From assembly GCF_014859565.1 (NCBI RefSeq), contig NZ_JACUUA010000001.1:1-64000 (forward strand): a DNA stretch of 64,000 nucleotides, read 5' to 3'. This document shows positions 45,646-55,046 of this stretch, piece by piece. Origin of the DNA: Marinospirillum sp. GTDB lineage: Bacteria; Pseudomonadota; Gammaproteobacteria; Pseudomonadales; Halomonadaceae. Position numbers and translations under genes: made by a program. Positions within the stretch are counted from its first letter, which is position 1; each line of letters starts with the position of its first letter. Under the pieces are notes generated by a model. It made no database searches, was not told the origin of the DNA, and was given only the letters and a program-made list of their open reading frames with translations.

Positions 45646-46899
45646 TTATACAAACAAACTTTCTGCCAGCTCCAGTTGTTTTGCCAGTGCACCTCGGTTG
45701 GATTCAACCACCTTGTAAGCAGCGCTGGTCATGTTTTCCCTGCTGAGTGGATCCTTCAGCAGGGTTAATAACAAAGGCGCTAGTTCAGAAGCTTGCTGAA
45801 TTTCTTTCATGCCACCGACTTCACGTAACAACTCGGCTATTTCGGCAAAGTTATCCAGATGTGGACCCGTGATCATTGGCACCCCCAGCGCTGCCGGTTC
45901 CAGCAGATTATGCCCACCGATTGGCTGCAGGCTACCTGCTACAAAAGCCAGATCAGCTGCGGCATAAAACAGCAGCATTTCACCCAGGGTGTCACAAAGA
46001 TAAACCTGAGTAGCCGAAGTGACCGGCTGCTGTTGGCTGCGACGCGCCATATTCATGGATTGTTGCTGGATCAGCTCGGCAACCTGATCAAACCGCTGGG
46101 GGTGGCGTGGCACCAGTAACAACAAGGCATCAGGATCATCTTTTAACAGTTGCTGGTGGGCTTGCAACAACGGCAAATCCTCACCTTCATGAGTACTGGC
46201 AGCGATCCAGACACATTTCCGCTGCCATTCAGCTCGCAGACTGGCTGCTTGTTGTGGCAGGTCAGATGGTGGTTGCAGGTCATACTTGATACTGCCGGTA
46301 ATCTGCAAACGACTGGCTGGAAAACCCAGCTCGATAAACCGCTCGGCATCCACCGGCGCTTTGGCAGCCACCAGAGTGATGGATTGCAGAGCTTCTGCAA
46401 TCAGTGGGCGAATCTTTTTATACGCCGTAAAGGCTTTTGCTGACAGGCGGCCATTGGCCAGCATCAGTGGGATACCAGCTTGTTTACAACTGTGAATCAG
46501 ATTAGGCCACAACTCGGTTTCAAAAATGATGCCCACCAACGGCTTGAGGGTGCGAATAAACCGGGTGGTGTTCCACGGCAGATCCAGTGGCAATAAATAA
46601 TGCCGGGCATCCGGAAAACGCTGTCTAACCTGCATGGCACCCGTGGCGGTCATGGTGGTCACCACCAGCTGTTTATTCGGGTGGCGCTGCTGTAATTGTT
46701 TCAGCAGTGGCTCAGCTGCCAGCACCTCTCCGACCGAGGCACAATGTGCCCAGATCACCGGCTGCTGACAGGGTGAAATATGCCCAGCCCGCTGAGAATC
46801 AGACAACTCATTCACCTTCTCACGAGCCAGACGCTTTTTCGCCAGTGGAGCCAGTAACATCAAAAGGCTTGTATATAACAGGCGCGGCAGGGATGACAT
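45646..46899 (-). CDS. waaA: 3-deoxy-D-manno-octulosonic acid transferase
   Basis: Inner-membrane-associated GT30 enzyme (417 residues) that attaches Kdo to lipid A precursors. The N-terminal hydrophobic anchor is followed by AHCASVGEV, TMTATGAMQV, FETELWPNLI, IAASTHEGED and the C-terminal GSLQPIGGHNLLEPAALGVP. The ATG at 46899 is chosen; GAGGAG sits 12 bases upstream, and an upstream TTG is possible. It lies 17 bases after hldE on the same strand. Confidence 0.94.
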   Translation of the reverse strand: MSSLPRLLYTSLLMLLAPLAKKRLAREKVNELSDSQRAGHISPCQQPVIWAHCASVGEVLAAEPLLKQLQQRHPNKQLVVTTMTATGAMQVRQRFPDARHYLLPLDLPWNTTRFIRTLKPLVGIIFETELWPNLIHSCKQAGIPLMLANGRLSAKAFTAYKKIRPLIAEALQSITLVAAKAPVDAERFIELGFPASRLQITGSIKYDLQPPSDLPQQAASLRAEWQRKCVWIAASTHEGEDLPLLQAHQQLLKDDPDALLLLVPRHPQRFDQVAELIQQQSMNMARRSQQQPVTSATQVYLCDTLGEMLLFYAAADLAFVAGSLQPIGGHNLLEPAALGVPMITGPHLDNFAEIAELLREVGGMKEIQQASELAPLLLTLLKDPLSRENMTSAAYKVVESNRGALAKQLELAESLFV

Positions 46900-46916
46900 G
46901 GGTTTGATCCGGCTCC

Positions 46917-48338
46917 TCAATTTTTATCCAAAATTGATCGAACCATGGCGGTAGTGGATACACCATCCACAAAACTTAATACCTTCACTTCACCGCCGGC
47001 CTGCAGCACTGTATCTGCACCGGCAATCTCTTCCGGTTTGTAATCACCACCTTTAACCAGCAGATCCGGGATAACTCTGGCAATCAGTTCTGCCGGGGTG
47101 TCTTCTTCAAAAGGCACGACCCAATCGACCGACTGTAAACCAGCCAGCACCCGCATCCGCTGATCCAACTGATTAATCGGGCGTGTTGGGCCTTTTAAAC
47201 GACTGACCGAGGCATCCGAGTTGACTGCAACAATCAAGCGGTCACCCAGCTTACGGGCTTCTTCCAGATAAGCCACATGTCCGGCATGAAGCAGATCAAA
47301 ACAGCCGTTGGTCATTACCACCTTTTCACCACGTGCCTGAGCAGCCTTCACAGCTTCTATCAGTGTGGTTACCGGCAATACACCATACTCAATTAGTTTT
47401 TCACCGTGCAAGGCAGTATAAATTTCCGCCACACTCACGGTGGCTGTACCGGGTTTTGCCACTACCAGTCCGGCAGCCAGGTTTGCCAGCATCATTGCCT
47501 CCGGGTAATCATGACCCGAAGCCAGCGCCAAACCCAGTACAGCAATCACTGTGTCACCAGCACCGGTTACATCAAAAATTTCCTGCGCACGAGTCGGCAG
47601 GTGAATGGCTGGATGCCCTTCCTGCAACAAGGTCATGCCTTTTTCACTGCGGGTAATCAGCAGGGCTTCCAGTCCCAGTTGCTGCATCAGTGCCTGGCCT
47701 TTTTGCTCCAGCTCTGTCTCGTCTGCACAGGCCCCCACAATCAGCTCAAACTCACTGAGGTTAGGTGTTAATACACTGGCACCCTGATAAATGGAAAAGT
47801 CCCGTCCTTTGGGATCAACCAGCACTTTTTTTCCGGCGCCACGTGCCCGCTGAATCATCTGCTGTACCTGTGCCAAGCTGCCTTTGGCATAATCAGACAG
47901 GATCACCAGATCCGCTTGCTCCAGAGCTTCTTCAAATGCCGACAGCAGTGGCTGACCTGCCTCCAGCTGCTCTTCAAAATCCAGCCGAATCAGTTGCTGA
48001 TTACGGCTCATGATGCGTAATTTAGTAATGGTCGGGTGGGCAGCAGACTGGTAAAAAAAGGTTTGCACCCCGGACTGGTGCAGCTTGTCCATCAACAGGC
48101 GAGCATTGTCATCCTGACCCACCACCCCAGCCAGACTGGCCGCAGCACCCAGACTAACCAGATTGAGCGCGACGTTCGCTGCGCCACCGGGACGATCATC
48201 CGTCTGCTGCACTTTGACCACCGGCACCGGTGCTTCCGGGGAAATACGGGAGGTGGCACCTTGCCAGTAACGATCCAGCATCACATCACCCGCCACTAAC
48301 ACCCTGGCTTGTTCAAAGGCGGCCAGATTAATTTTCAT
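46917..48338 (-). CDS. hldE: bifunctional heptose 7-phosphate kinase/heptose 1-phosphate adenylyltransferase
   Basis: A 473-residue two-domain enzyme of ADP-heptose synthesis. The N-terminal PfkB-type kinase has [12 protein letters not shown] and [12 protein letters not shown], the C-terminal cytidylyltransferase-type domain opens [25 protein letters not shown]. Its product is used for the LPS inner core with gmhB. It lies 3 bases downstream of the GT9 gene in a likely operon ending at waaA. Confidence 0.96.
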   Translation of the reverse strand: MKINLAAFEQARVLVAGDVMLDRYWQGATSRISPEAPVPVVKVQQTDDRPGGAANVALNLVSLGAAASLAGVVGQDDNARLLMDKLHQSGVQTFFYQSAAHPTITKLRIMSRNQQLIRLDFEEQLEAGQPLLSAFEEALEQADLVILSDYAKGSLAQVQQMIQRARGAGKKVLVDPKGRDFSIYQGASVLTPNLSEFELIVGACADETELEQKGQALMQQLGLEALLITRSEKGMTLLQEGHPAIHLPTRAQEIFDVTGAGDTVIAVLGLALASGHDYPEAMMLANLAAGLVVAKPGTATVSVAEIYTALHGEKLIEYGVLPVTTLIEAVKAAQARGEKVVMTNGCFDLLHAGHVAYLEEARKLGDRLIVAVNSDASVSRLKGPTRPINQLDQRMRVLAGLQSVDWVVPFEEDTPAELIARVIPDLLVKGGDYKPEEIAGADTVLQAGGEVKVLSFVDGVSTTAMVRSILDKN

Positions 48339-48341
48339 CGC

Positions 48342-49448
48342 TCAGCTCTCCTGTATTCCAAGCGGCTTTTTACTATTCATAATGGCATCCAACCTGGCAA
48401 TCACATCCTCGGTGCTAATCAACTCCATTGCTGCCGAATCTCTGACTCGCTGCCCCCAGCCCACCTGTTCGGGCTCTTTACCGAGGTACTTTCTGACGGC
48501 ATCAGGGTAACGATTCACCACCCATTCCTGTCCCAGCCAGGGGCCGGTGCGCTGTGGGTTGGATGTTACATAAAGCCCCAGCGGGGGAGTATTCATTGCC
48601 ACAGCCATATGAATTGGGCCTGAGTCGGGTGCAATCACCAAGCGGGCATCCCGGATCAACACCAGTAGTGCCTTGAGTGATGTCTGACCCACCGCATTCA
48701 CCAGCGGCGATTCAGCTGCCGCCGTAATGGCGACCACCATCTCCTGTTCAATCTTGCTGTTGCCACCAGTGATCAGCGTGGTGAGCCCATACGTTTGAAA
48801 AGCATAATCCACTACGGCTGCGTAACCTTCAGCCGACCAGTTACGCCAGTTACGCGCACGATTACTGGAGCAGGGGCTCAGCAGCAGATAAGGGGTTGTT
48901 TGTGCATTGATCCAGCGAGCGGCTTCTTCTTCAGCCTTGACTGTCACTGGCATATCCCACTCTTTTGCTGGATGGGTGATGCCAAGATATCGAACAAAAT
49001 CCAAAAAACCTTCACCCACATGAGTTTGCTCATGGGCGGCCAACTGTTCATTTACAAACCAGCCCTGGAAGTCTTTTGCCCGTGCCGGATCAAAACCGAT
49101 ACGTCGTTTTGCCGGAATAAAGCGGGATAACACACTGGCACGCAAGGCTGCCTGCATGTGCAGCAGAGCATCAAAAGGACGACCCTGGCGCTGTTTTAAC
49201 AGCGTTTTTCTCAGCGCCATCATCCCGGACAACCCGGTCTTTTTGTCATAAACCAGAAACTCAACCCCTTCCAGACCTTCCAGTAAGTTATACTCAGCAC
49301 GACCTATAACCCAGGTAATATGCATCTGTGGTGCTGCTTTTTGCAGGGCACGGATACTGGGTACCAGATTGCAGACATCACCCAGCGCAGATAAACGCAG
49401 GATGCAAATATCGCGCGGGATGACAGCAGAAGAAGACAAAGACGGCAT
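48342..49448 (-). CDS. glycosyltransferase family 9 (heptosyltransferase-like)
   Basis: A 368-residue GT9 enzyme with LRLSALGDVCNLVPSIRAL, LSPCSSNRARNWRNW and the nucleotide-sugar site IAPDSGPIHMAVAMNTP. The first 13 residues extend beyond the family's usual ILILR start, and no better initiation codon is present. The LPS setting supports a heptosyltransferase, but a different sugar is possible. Its ATG overlaps the divergent kdkA ATG on the palindrome CATG at 49446-49449. Confidence 0.9.
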   Translation of the reverse strand: MPSLSSSAVIPRDICILRLSALGDVCNLVPSIRALQKAAPQMHITWVIGRAEYNLLEGLEGVEFLVYDKKTGLSGMMALRKTLLKQRQGRPFDALLHMQAALRASVLSRFIPAKRRIGFDPARAKDFQGWFVNEQLAAHEQTHVGEGFLDFVRYLGITHPAKEWDMPVTVKAEEEAARWINAQTTPYLLLSPCSSNRARNWRNWSAEGYAAVVDYAFQTYGLTTLITGGNSKIEQEMVVAITAAAESPLVNAVGQTSLKALLVLIRDARLVIAPDSGPIHMAVAMNTPPLGLYVTSNPQRTGPWLGQEWVVNRYPDAVRKYLGKEPEQVGWGQRVRDSAAMELISTEDVIARLDAIMNSKKPLGIQES

Positions 49449-50193
49449 GAGTAATTTCCGGCAGCTGGACGATCAAGGGCGAACCATTCTATATGACACT
49501 GATTGTATCCCACAAATCAGCTCAGACTGGTTTGAAATGGCCTTCTGGCAAAAAAACCTGGCGTTAATCGGTGGAGCGCCCGGTCGTGGCACCAGTGTTT
49601 TCATTCAAACTCCCGTGGGTGAAGCTGTCTGGCGCCATTACCATCGGGGGGGATTACCCGGCAAGTTTGTTCGTGATTGTTATTTCTGGAACGGCCTGAA
49701 CAACACCCGTGCCTGGCAGGAAATGCACCTGACCCGTGAGCTGTATGACCGAGGCTTCCCTGTGCCTCAACCTCTGGCTGCTGCAATTCAGAGGCAAGGC
49801 TGGTTTTATCGGGCAGATCTGATCACTGCCCGTATCCCTGATGTTGTGCCTCTGGCGGATCTGTTGTTGCAAGCTGACTCAACCAAGCTTCAGTCGGTTT
49901 TGCAGCAGGCAGGCAAAATGCTGCAGCCTTTTCATGCTGCCGGGTTGAATCATGTTGATTTAAATCCGCGCAACCTGCTGGTCAATCCTGAAACAGAGCA
50001 GGTCTGGTTGATTGATTTTGATCGTTGTCAGCTCTCCCAAGAGCCGGAATCACGACTTGCTACCCAGAACATTGGGCGTTTGCAGCGTGCATTTATCAAG
50101 CTGAACCCAACTCAGGCAAAATTATGGCTGCAATGGTTCATGGAAGGTTACTGTAATAGTGGTACAGCAACACCTTTTTGCAAAAAAAACTGA
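49447..50193 (+). CDS. kdkA: 3-deoxy-D-manno-octulosonic acid kinase
   Basis: Phosphorylates Kdo on lipid A, typical of organisms with a single Kdo such as Haemophilus. The 248-residue protein has a protein-kinase-like core: GRGTSVFIQT, RHYHRGGLPGKF, NHVDLNPRNLLV (catalytic Asp) and WLIDFDRCQ (metal-binding Asp). The ATG at 49447 fits the family length; an earlier in-frame start would overlap GT9 more. The product follows an otherwise intact LPS cluster, and this start lies inside the shared CATG. Confidence 0.88.
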   Translation: MSNFRQLDDQGRTILYDTDCIPQISSDWFEMAFWQKNLALIGGAPGRGTSVFIQTPVGEAVWRHYHRGGLPGKFVRDCYFWNGLNNTRAWQEMHLTRELYDRGFPVPQPLAAAIQRQGWFYRADLITARIPDVVPLADLLLQADSTKLQSVLQQAGKMLQPFHAAGLNHVDLNPRNLLVNPETEQVWLIDFDRCQLSQEPESRLATQNIGRLQRAFIKLNPTQAKLWLQWFMEGYCNSGTATPFCKKN

Positions 50194-50277
50194 TTTCTTC
50201 ACGGCAAATACTGAAATTTAGTGCGAGACTGAGAAATTGATTATGGCTACCAGAACTCAAAAACAAGGCCGTTGACC

Positions 50278-51324
50278 ATGCGACTGATCCACGTTTGTCT
50301 CAGTGATCACTATAATGCCCAGACCCAGCAGACCGAACTGCTGATACGCACACTTGCTGAAAAAAAAATTAAACAGCTGCTGGTATGCCGCAAAAACTCA
50401 GTGCTGCATAATAAACTGTCCCACCTGCGTAATCTGCCGATTGTCACCGTCCGATCTCGTTTTTCCGGCCACTTCAGTGTTCCCAAAACGGGATTGGTGC
50501 ATGCGCACGACCTGCCCGCTGCCGCCTGGGCGCGCTGGCAAAATCGACTAAGGGGCACACCCTGGCTGATGAGCTGGAAACATCCAGATGAAGCGTCCAC
50601 CAGCCAATTAAGTTCATCAACCCTGAAAAAAGCCCAGGCACTACTGGTTAACTCCCGAGCCGTAGAAATGGCCATGCGCGAAAAAGCCGTGTGTCCAGTC
50701 AAACGCATTCCTGATGCCATTATCACGCTGGATACCAATCCAATGAAAATGACCGAGCTGCGCAGCTTTTATCAAGGGCGTTTTGTTATTGGTCACCGTG
50801 GGCATATCAGTGCCAAAGGCAATCAACAGCTGCTGATTAAAGCTGCTGAAAACCTGCAGAAAGATTTGCCCAACGTGTTGTTTGTGGTGCTGGGTGAAGG
50901 ACCGGCTTTCAACAAGTTGAAAAAAAGCTGCGAACAGTTAGAGAACATTGACTTTGCCGGTGAACCGGAACACCCCGGTGATTATTATTCCGTGATGAAC
51001 ATCTATGTTGACCCAGCCAATACCGCTGATTCTTTTACCGGTATATTACAAGCCATGAGTTTCCATATACCCGTCATCACCAGCAAGGTATCTGGTTTTG
51101 CTGAACTCATCAGCCATCGCTCCAACGGCCTGCTGTTCAAGAAAAATGATGTGAAATCACTGATCGAAATGATCCGGGTGCTTTACGACAGCTTGCCACT
51201 GCGTACCCGCATGACACGTGATGCCCAATCCGAACTGAAAGAAGCCACCGCAGACAAGGTGGCACTTAAACACCTTGCTGTTTATCAAGCGTTGATTCAT
51301 AGCCTGAAAGCTCAAAAGGGATAA
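50278..51324 (+). CDS. glycosyltransferase, GT4-like
   Basis: A 348-residue GT-B enzyme with HAHDLPAAAW early and the donor-binding C-terminal half FVIGHRGHISAKGNQQLLIKA, VLGEGP, and a D-x7-E motif in DSFTGILQAMS and SGFAELI. The acceptor is probably an LPS core residue, judged by neighbours kdkA and GT9. A variant E in the donor site (SFTGILQAM) differs from the usual EGFGLV. The ATG at 50278 is chosen over TTG at 50272. It lies 54 bases before glyQ. Confidence 0.82.
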   Translation: MRLIHVCLSDHYNAQTQQTELLIRTLAEKKIKQLLVCRKNSVLHNKLSHLRNLPIVTVRSRFSGHFSVPKTGLVHAHDLPAAAWARWQNRLRGTPWLMSWKHPDEASTSQLSSSTLKKAQALLVNSRAVEMAMREKAVCPVKRIPDAIITLDTNPMKMTELRSFYQGRFVIGHRGHISAKGNQQLLIKAAENLQKDLPNVLFVVLGEGPAFNKLKKSCEQLENIDFAGEPEHPGDYYSVMNIYVDPANTADSFTGILQAMSFHIPVITSKVSGFAELISHRSNGLLFKKNDVKSLIEMIRVLYDSLPLRTRMTRDAQSELKEATADKVALKHLAVYQALIHSLKAQKG

Positions 51325-51326
51325 GG

Positions 51327-51332
51327 TATAAT
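51327..51332 (+). promoter_or_regulatory. -10 element upstream of glyQ
   Basis: A perfect TATAAT immediately after the GT4 stop codon, 46 bases before the glyQ ATG. The -35 candidate at 17-base spacing (CTGAAA, 51304-51309) is weak. Confidence 0.5.
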
Positions 51333-51378
51333 CCCTGCCCATTCATCTCCATTCACCGATGCAAGGGCAGTTTTCACC

Positions 51379-52338
51379 ATGAACTCGTCAACGCCGGACG
51401 TTTCAACCTTCCAGGGCCTGATTCTGGCTCTGCAGCAATACTGGGCCAATCAGGGCTGTGTGATCCTCCAGCCGCTGGATATGGAAGTGGGTGCAGGTAC
51501 TTTCCACCCCGCCACCTTCCTGCGTGCTCTGGGGCCGGAAACCTGGAACTCGGCTTATGTACAGCCTTCCCGTCGCCCCACTGATGGTCGTTACGGTGAA
51601 AACCCCAATCGTCTGCAACACTATTACCAGTTTCAAGTGGTGATGAAACCGTCTCCGGCTGACATTCAGGAACGTTACCTTGGCTCGCTGCGGCTGCTGG
51701 GTATTGATCCGCTGGTTCATGATATCCGTTTTGTAGAAGACAACTGGGAATCACCCACCCTGGGTGCCTGGGGACTAGGTTGGGAAGTCTGGCTGAATGG
51801 TATGGAAGTGACCCAGTTCACCTATTTTCAGCAGGCCGGTGGTATTGAATGTTACCCGGTGACTGGTGAGATCACCTATGGTCTGGAGCGTATTGCCATG
51901 TACCTGCAGGGTGTGGACAGTGTGTATGATCTAGTCTGGACACTTGATCCACAAGGTAACCCCGTCACCTATGGCGATGTCTGGCTGCAGAACGAAAAAG
52001 AGCAGAGTGCCTACAACTTTGAACAGGCTGATGTAACCGCCTTGTTTAGCTGGTTTGATCAGTGTGAAAAAGAATGCAACAAGCTGCTGGCCGCCGGTTT
52101 ACCACTGCCTGCTTATGAGCAGGTGCTGAAGGCTTCCCATACTTTTAATCTGCTGGATGCCCGTCATGCTATTTCCGTGACTGAGCGTCAGCGTTTTATT
52201 CTGCGTGTACGTACTCTGGCACGGGAAGTGGCTCTGGCTTATTTTAATTCACGTAAGGCGCTGGGATTCCCGCTGGCTCCGGAACAACTGGCTAAAGAAG
52301 TACTGGCTCAACTGGCTTCCGAAGAGGAGAAAGCATGA
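51379..52338 (+). CDS. glyQ: glycine-tRNA ligase alpha subunit
   Basis: Catalytic subunit (319 residues) of the heterotetrameric glycyl-tRNA synthetase. Class II signatures are [34 protein letters not shown] and [13 protein letters not shown]. It overlaps the glyS start by four bases (ATGA). Confidence 0.97.
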   Translation: MNSSTPDVSTFQGLILALQQYWANQGCVILQPLDMEVGAGTFHPATFLRALGPETWNSAYVQPSRRPTDGRYGENPNRLQHYYQFQVVMKPSPADIQERYLGSLRLLGIDPLVHDIRFVEDNWESPTLGAWGLGWEVWLNGMEVTQFTYFQQAGGIECYPVTGEITYGLERIAMYLQGVDSVYDLVWTLDPQGNPVTYGDVWLQNEKEQSAYNFEQADVTALFSWFDQCEKECNKLLAAGLPLPAYEQVLKASHTFNLLDARHAISVTERQRFILRVRTLAREVALAYFNSRKALGFPLAPEQLAKEVLAQLASEEEKA

Positions 52339-54404
52339 TGGCTGCTGCCGACTTATTGATTGAACTGGGTTGTGAAGAGCTGCCACCAACCCTGCTGAAG
52401 CCATTATCTGATGCCCTACTGACCAGTCTGACAGAAGGCCTGACCAGTGCCGGTGTGCCTTTTAAAAGTGCAGAAGTTTATGCAACACCTCGGCGACTGG
52501 CGGTGCTGGTACACCAACTGGCCAGCCATCAGCCGGATCAGGATATTGAACGTCGCGGTCCGGCAGTCGCTGCTGCTTATAAAGACGGTGTTGCCACCAA
52601 AGCACTGGAAGGTTTTGCCCGCTCTTGTGGCGTAGATGTTAGTGCCCTGCAAACTCTGGAAACCGATAAAGGCAGCTGGTTGGTGTATCGCACGGTGCAA
52701 GCCGGCCAAAGCACCGCACAACTGTTACCAGAGCTGGTCAGTAAAGCCTTTGCCGGTTTACCGGTTCCCAAGCGGATGCGCTGGGGCGCTTCGCGGATCG
52801 AGTTTTCCCGTCCGGTACACTGGTTGGTCATGTTACATGGCACAGAAGTGATCCCTGCCGAAATCATGGGATTAAACGCTGACCGTATTACTTATGGTCA
52901 CCGCTTCCATGCACCAGAAGCCATTACTCTGCAGCAGCCTGCTGATTATCTGGCTGCGCTGAAAGATGCCCGTGTTATTGCCGCTTTTGCCGAACGCCGT
53001 GCCATGATTCAGCAACAGGTATTGGCAGAAGCCACCCGTTTTAAAGGCCAGGCAGTGATTGATGACAACCTGCTGGATGAAGTCACCGGGCTAGTTGAAT
53101 GGCCGGTAGCGCTCACCGGCAGTTTTGAGGAACGGTTTCTGGAAGTGCCGGATGCCTGTCTGATTTCATCCATGAAAGCCAACCAGAAATACTTCCATCT
53201 TGTGGATCAGCAAGGGCGTCTGATGCCTTTGTTTATCACCATTTGCAACATTGAAAGTGCCGATCCTTCAGTGGTCATTCTGGGTAACGAGCGTGTCATT
53301 CGTCCCCGCCTTTCGGACGCAGCATTCTTTTTTGAAACCGATAAAAAAACACGTCTCTCCAGCCGCAGCCAGGGTTTAGAAAAGGTGGTGTTCCAGCAAC
53401 AACTCGGTAGCCTGGCTGATAAAACCCATCGTGTTGCTGCTGTCGCAGTAGCCATTGCAGAGCGTATTGGTGCGGATAAAAGTCATGCTGAGCGAGCTGC
53501 GGTACTCAGCAAGTGCGACCTGAATACTGAAATGGTACTGGAGTTTCCCGAACTGCAGGGCATCATGGGTGAAGCCTATGCACTGCATGATGGTGAAAAC
53601 CCAGAAGTCTGCCGTGCCCTGCGTGAACAGTATTTACCACGCAACGCCAGCGATGAACTGCCTGTTTCCCAAACCGGTATTTGTCTGGCTCTGGCCGATC
53701 GACTGGATACCCTCACCGGTATTTTTGGTATCGGTCAGAAACCCACTGGGGTTAAAGATCCTTTTGCCCTGCGCCGTGCTGCACTGGGTGTGTTGAATAT
53801 TCTGGTTAATCGTCAACTTGACCTGGATCTGAAAGAGCTGATTCAACTAGCTCTGGCACAGCACACCAGCCTGCCCAAAGCCGCAGAAGTGAGCACAGAG
53901 CTACTGGACTACATGTTGGATCGTTTCCGTGCCTGGTATCAGGCTCAGGGTATTGCCACAGAAGTGTTTCTGGCTGTTCGTAGTCGTGGTGTCACTCATC
54001 CACTGGATTTTGACCGTCGTGTACAAGCCGTTGCTACCTTCAGCAAACTGCCAGAAGCGGCTGCTCTTGCTGCAGCCAACAAACGGGTCAGCAACCTGCT
54101 GGGCAAACTGGAAACGCCGGTCGCCGCGAATATCAACAAAGCATTACTGACAGAGGCCGCTGAAGTCACTCTGGCCGAACAGCTGGCCGTGAAAGATATT
54201 GATGTGGCGCCATTGTATGCACGGGGTGATTATCAGGCCGCATTAAACTGCCTGGCAGGCTTGCGTGAGCCGGTTGACCAATTCTTTGATCAGGTGATGG
54301 TGATGGCGAATGATCCAGCTATTCGCACCAATCGCCTGGCATTGTTAGCTACTTTGCAGACCTTGTTCCTGCATACTGCTGATATTGCCCAATTGCAACA
54401 CTAA
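52335..54404 (+). CDS. glyS: glycine-tRNA ligase beta subunit
   Basis: A 689-residue partner of GlyQ involved in tRNA recognition. [12 protein letters not shown] opens the chain, followed by [36 protein letters not shown] and the C-terminal HD-like and anticodon-binding region ([22 protein letters not shown]). Translation is coupled to glyQ. A strong terminator follows. Confidence 0.96.
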   Translation: MMAAADLLIELGCEELPPTLLKPLSDALLTSLTEGLTSAGVPFKSAEVYATPRRLAVLVHQLASHQPDQDIERRGPAVAAAYKDGVATKALEGFARSCGVDVSALQTLETDKGSWLVYRTVQAGQSTAQLLPELVSKAFAGLPVPKRMRWGASRIEFSRPVHWLVMLHGTEVIPAEIMGLNADRITYGHRFHAPEAITLQQPADYLAALKDARVIAAFAERRAMIQQQVLAEATRFKGQAVIDDNLLDEVTGLVEWPVALTGSFEERFLEVPDACLISSMKANQKYFHLVDQQGRLMPLFITICNIESADPSVVILGNERVIRPRLSDAAFFFETDKKTRLSSRSQGLEKVVFQQQLGSLADKTHRVAAVAVAIAERIGADKSHAERAAVLSKCDLNTEMVLEFPELQGIMGEAYALHDGENPEVCRALREQYLPRNASDELPVSQTGICLALADRLDTLTGIFGIGQKPTGVKDPFALRRAALGVLNILVNRQLDLDLKELIQLALAQHTSLPKAAEVSTELLDYMLDRFRAWYQAQGIATEVFLAVRSRGVTHPLDFDRRVQAVATFSKLPEAAALAAANKRVSNLLGKLETPVAANINKALLTEAAEVTLAEQLAVKDIDVAPLYARGDYQAALNCLAGLREPVDQFFDQVMVMANDPAIRTNRLALLATLQTLFLHTADIAQLQH

Positions 54405-54410
54405 GTATCC

Positions 54411-54432
54411 GGGGGCATTTGCCCCCTTTTTT
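54411..54432 (+). terminator. rho-independent terminator after glyS
   Basis: GGGGGC (54411-54416) and GCCCCC (54421-54426) pair around ATTT, followed by six T residues. Confidence 0.92.
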
Positions 54433-54452
54433 GACTTTTCTGTACCTGAACC

Positions 54453-55001
54453 ATGAAAAAAATACTGATTCTGGATCGTGATGGTGTCATCAATGAAGAT
54501 TCTGATGCCTTTGTAAAAAATGCTGATGAATGGATTCCCATTCCAGGTTCGATTGAGGCCATGGCGGCTTTTTATAAAGCAGGCTGGATTCTTGCGATTG
54601 CCACCAATCAGTCCGGGCTGGCTCGTGGCAAATTTTCTGCCGAGGATCTTGATGCACAGCATGAAAAACTACTTCGTTTATTGCACCAGGCCGGTGGTGA
54701 CGTGCACCATATAGCCTGGTGCCCACATGGGCCGGATGATGGATGTGAATGCCGTAAGCCACGCCCCGGTTTGTTACATCAGATCAGCCTGGCACTGAAT
54801 CTTGACCTGGATGGAGCTATTATGGTCGGTGACAGTCTCAGAGATCTTCAGGCTGGTCAGGCTGTAGGTTGCAAGGCAGTACTAGTTAGGACGGGTAAAG
54901 GTAAAAAAACCCTGGCTGCTGGTGAAGGTCTGGAGCAGGTAACCGTTGTGGATAATCTGGCACAACTGGCCAGTGAATTACTTGATCAAGCAGTGATTTA
55001 A
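54453..55001 (+). CDS. gmhB: D-glycero-beta-D-manno-heptose-1,7-bisphosphate 7-phosphatase
   Basis: HAD-family phosphatase (182 residues) in ADP-heptose synthesis. LDRDGVINED carries the nucleophile, TNQSG the second motif, and the zinc-binding loop CPHGPDDGCECRKP and the GDSLRDLQA motif confirm GmhB. It is the step between the two activities of HldE. The gene lies directly after the glyS terminator. Confidence 0.95.
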   Translation: MKKILILDRDGVINEDSDAFVKNADEWIPIPGSIEAMAAFYKAGWILAIATNQSGLARGKFSAEDLDAQHEKLLRLLHQAGGDVHHIAWCPHGPDDGCECRKPRPGLLHQISLALNLDLDGAIMVGDSLRDLQAGQAVGCKAVLVRTGKGKKTLAAGEGLEQVTVVDNLAQLASELLDQAVI

Positions 55002-55046
55002 CGTGATAAAACCTTTTTTATTACCGAAAAGGAAGCCTAATCAAGT

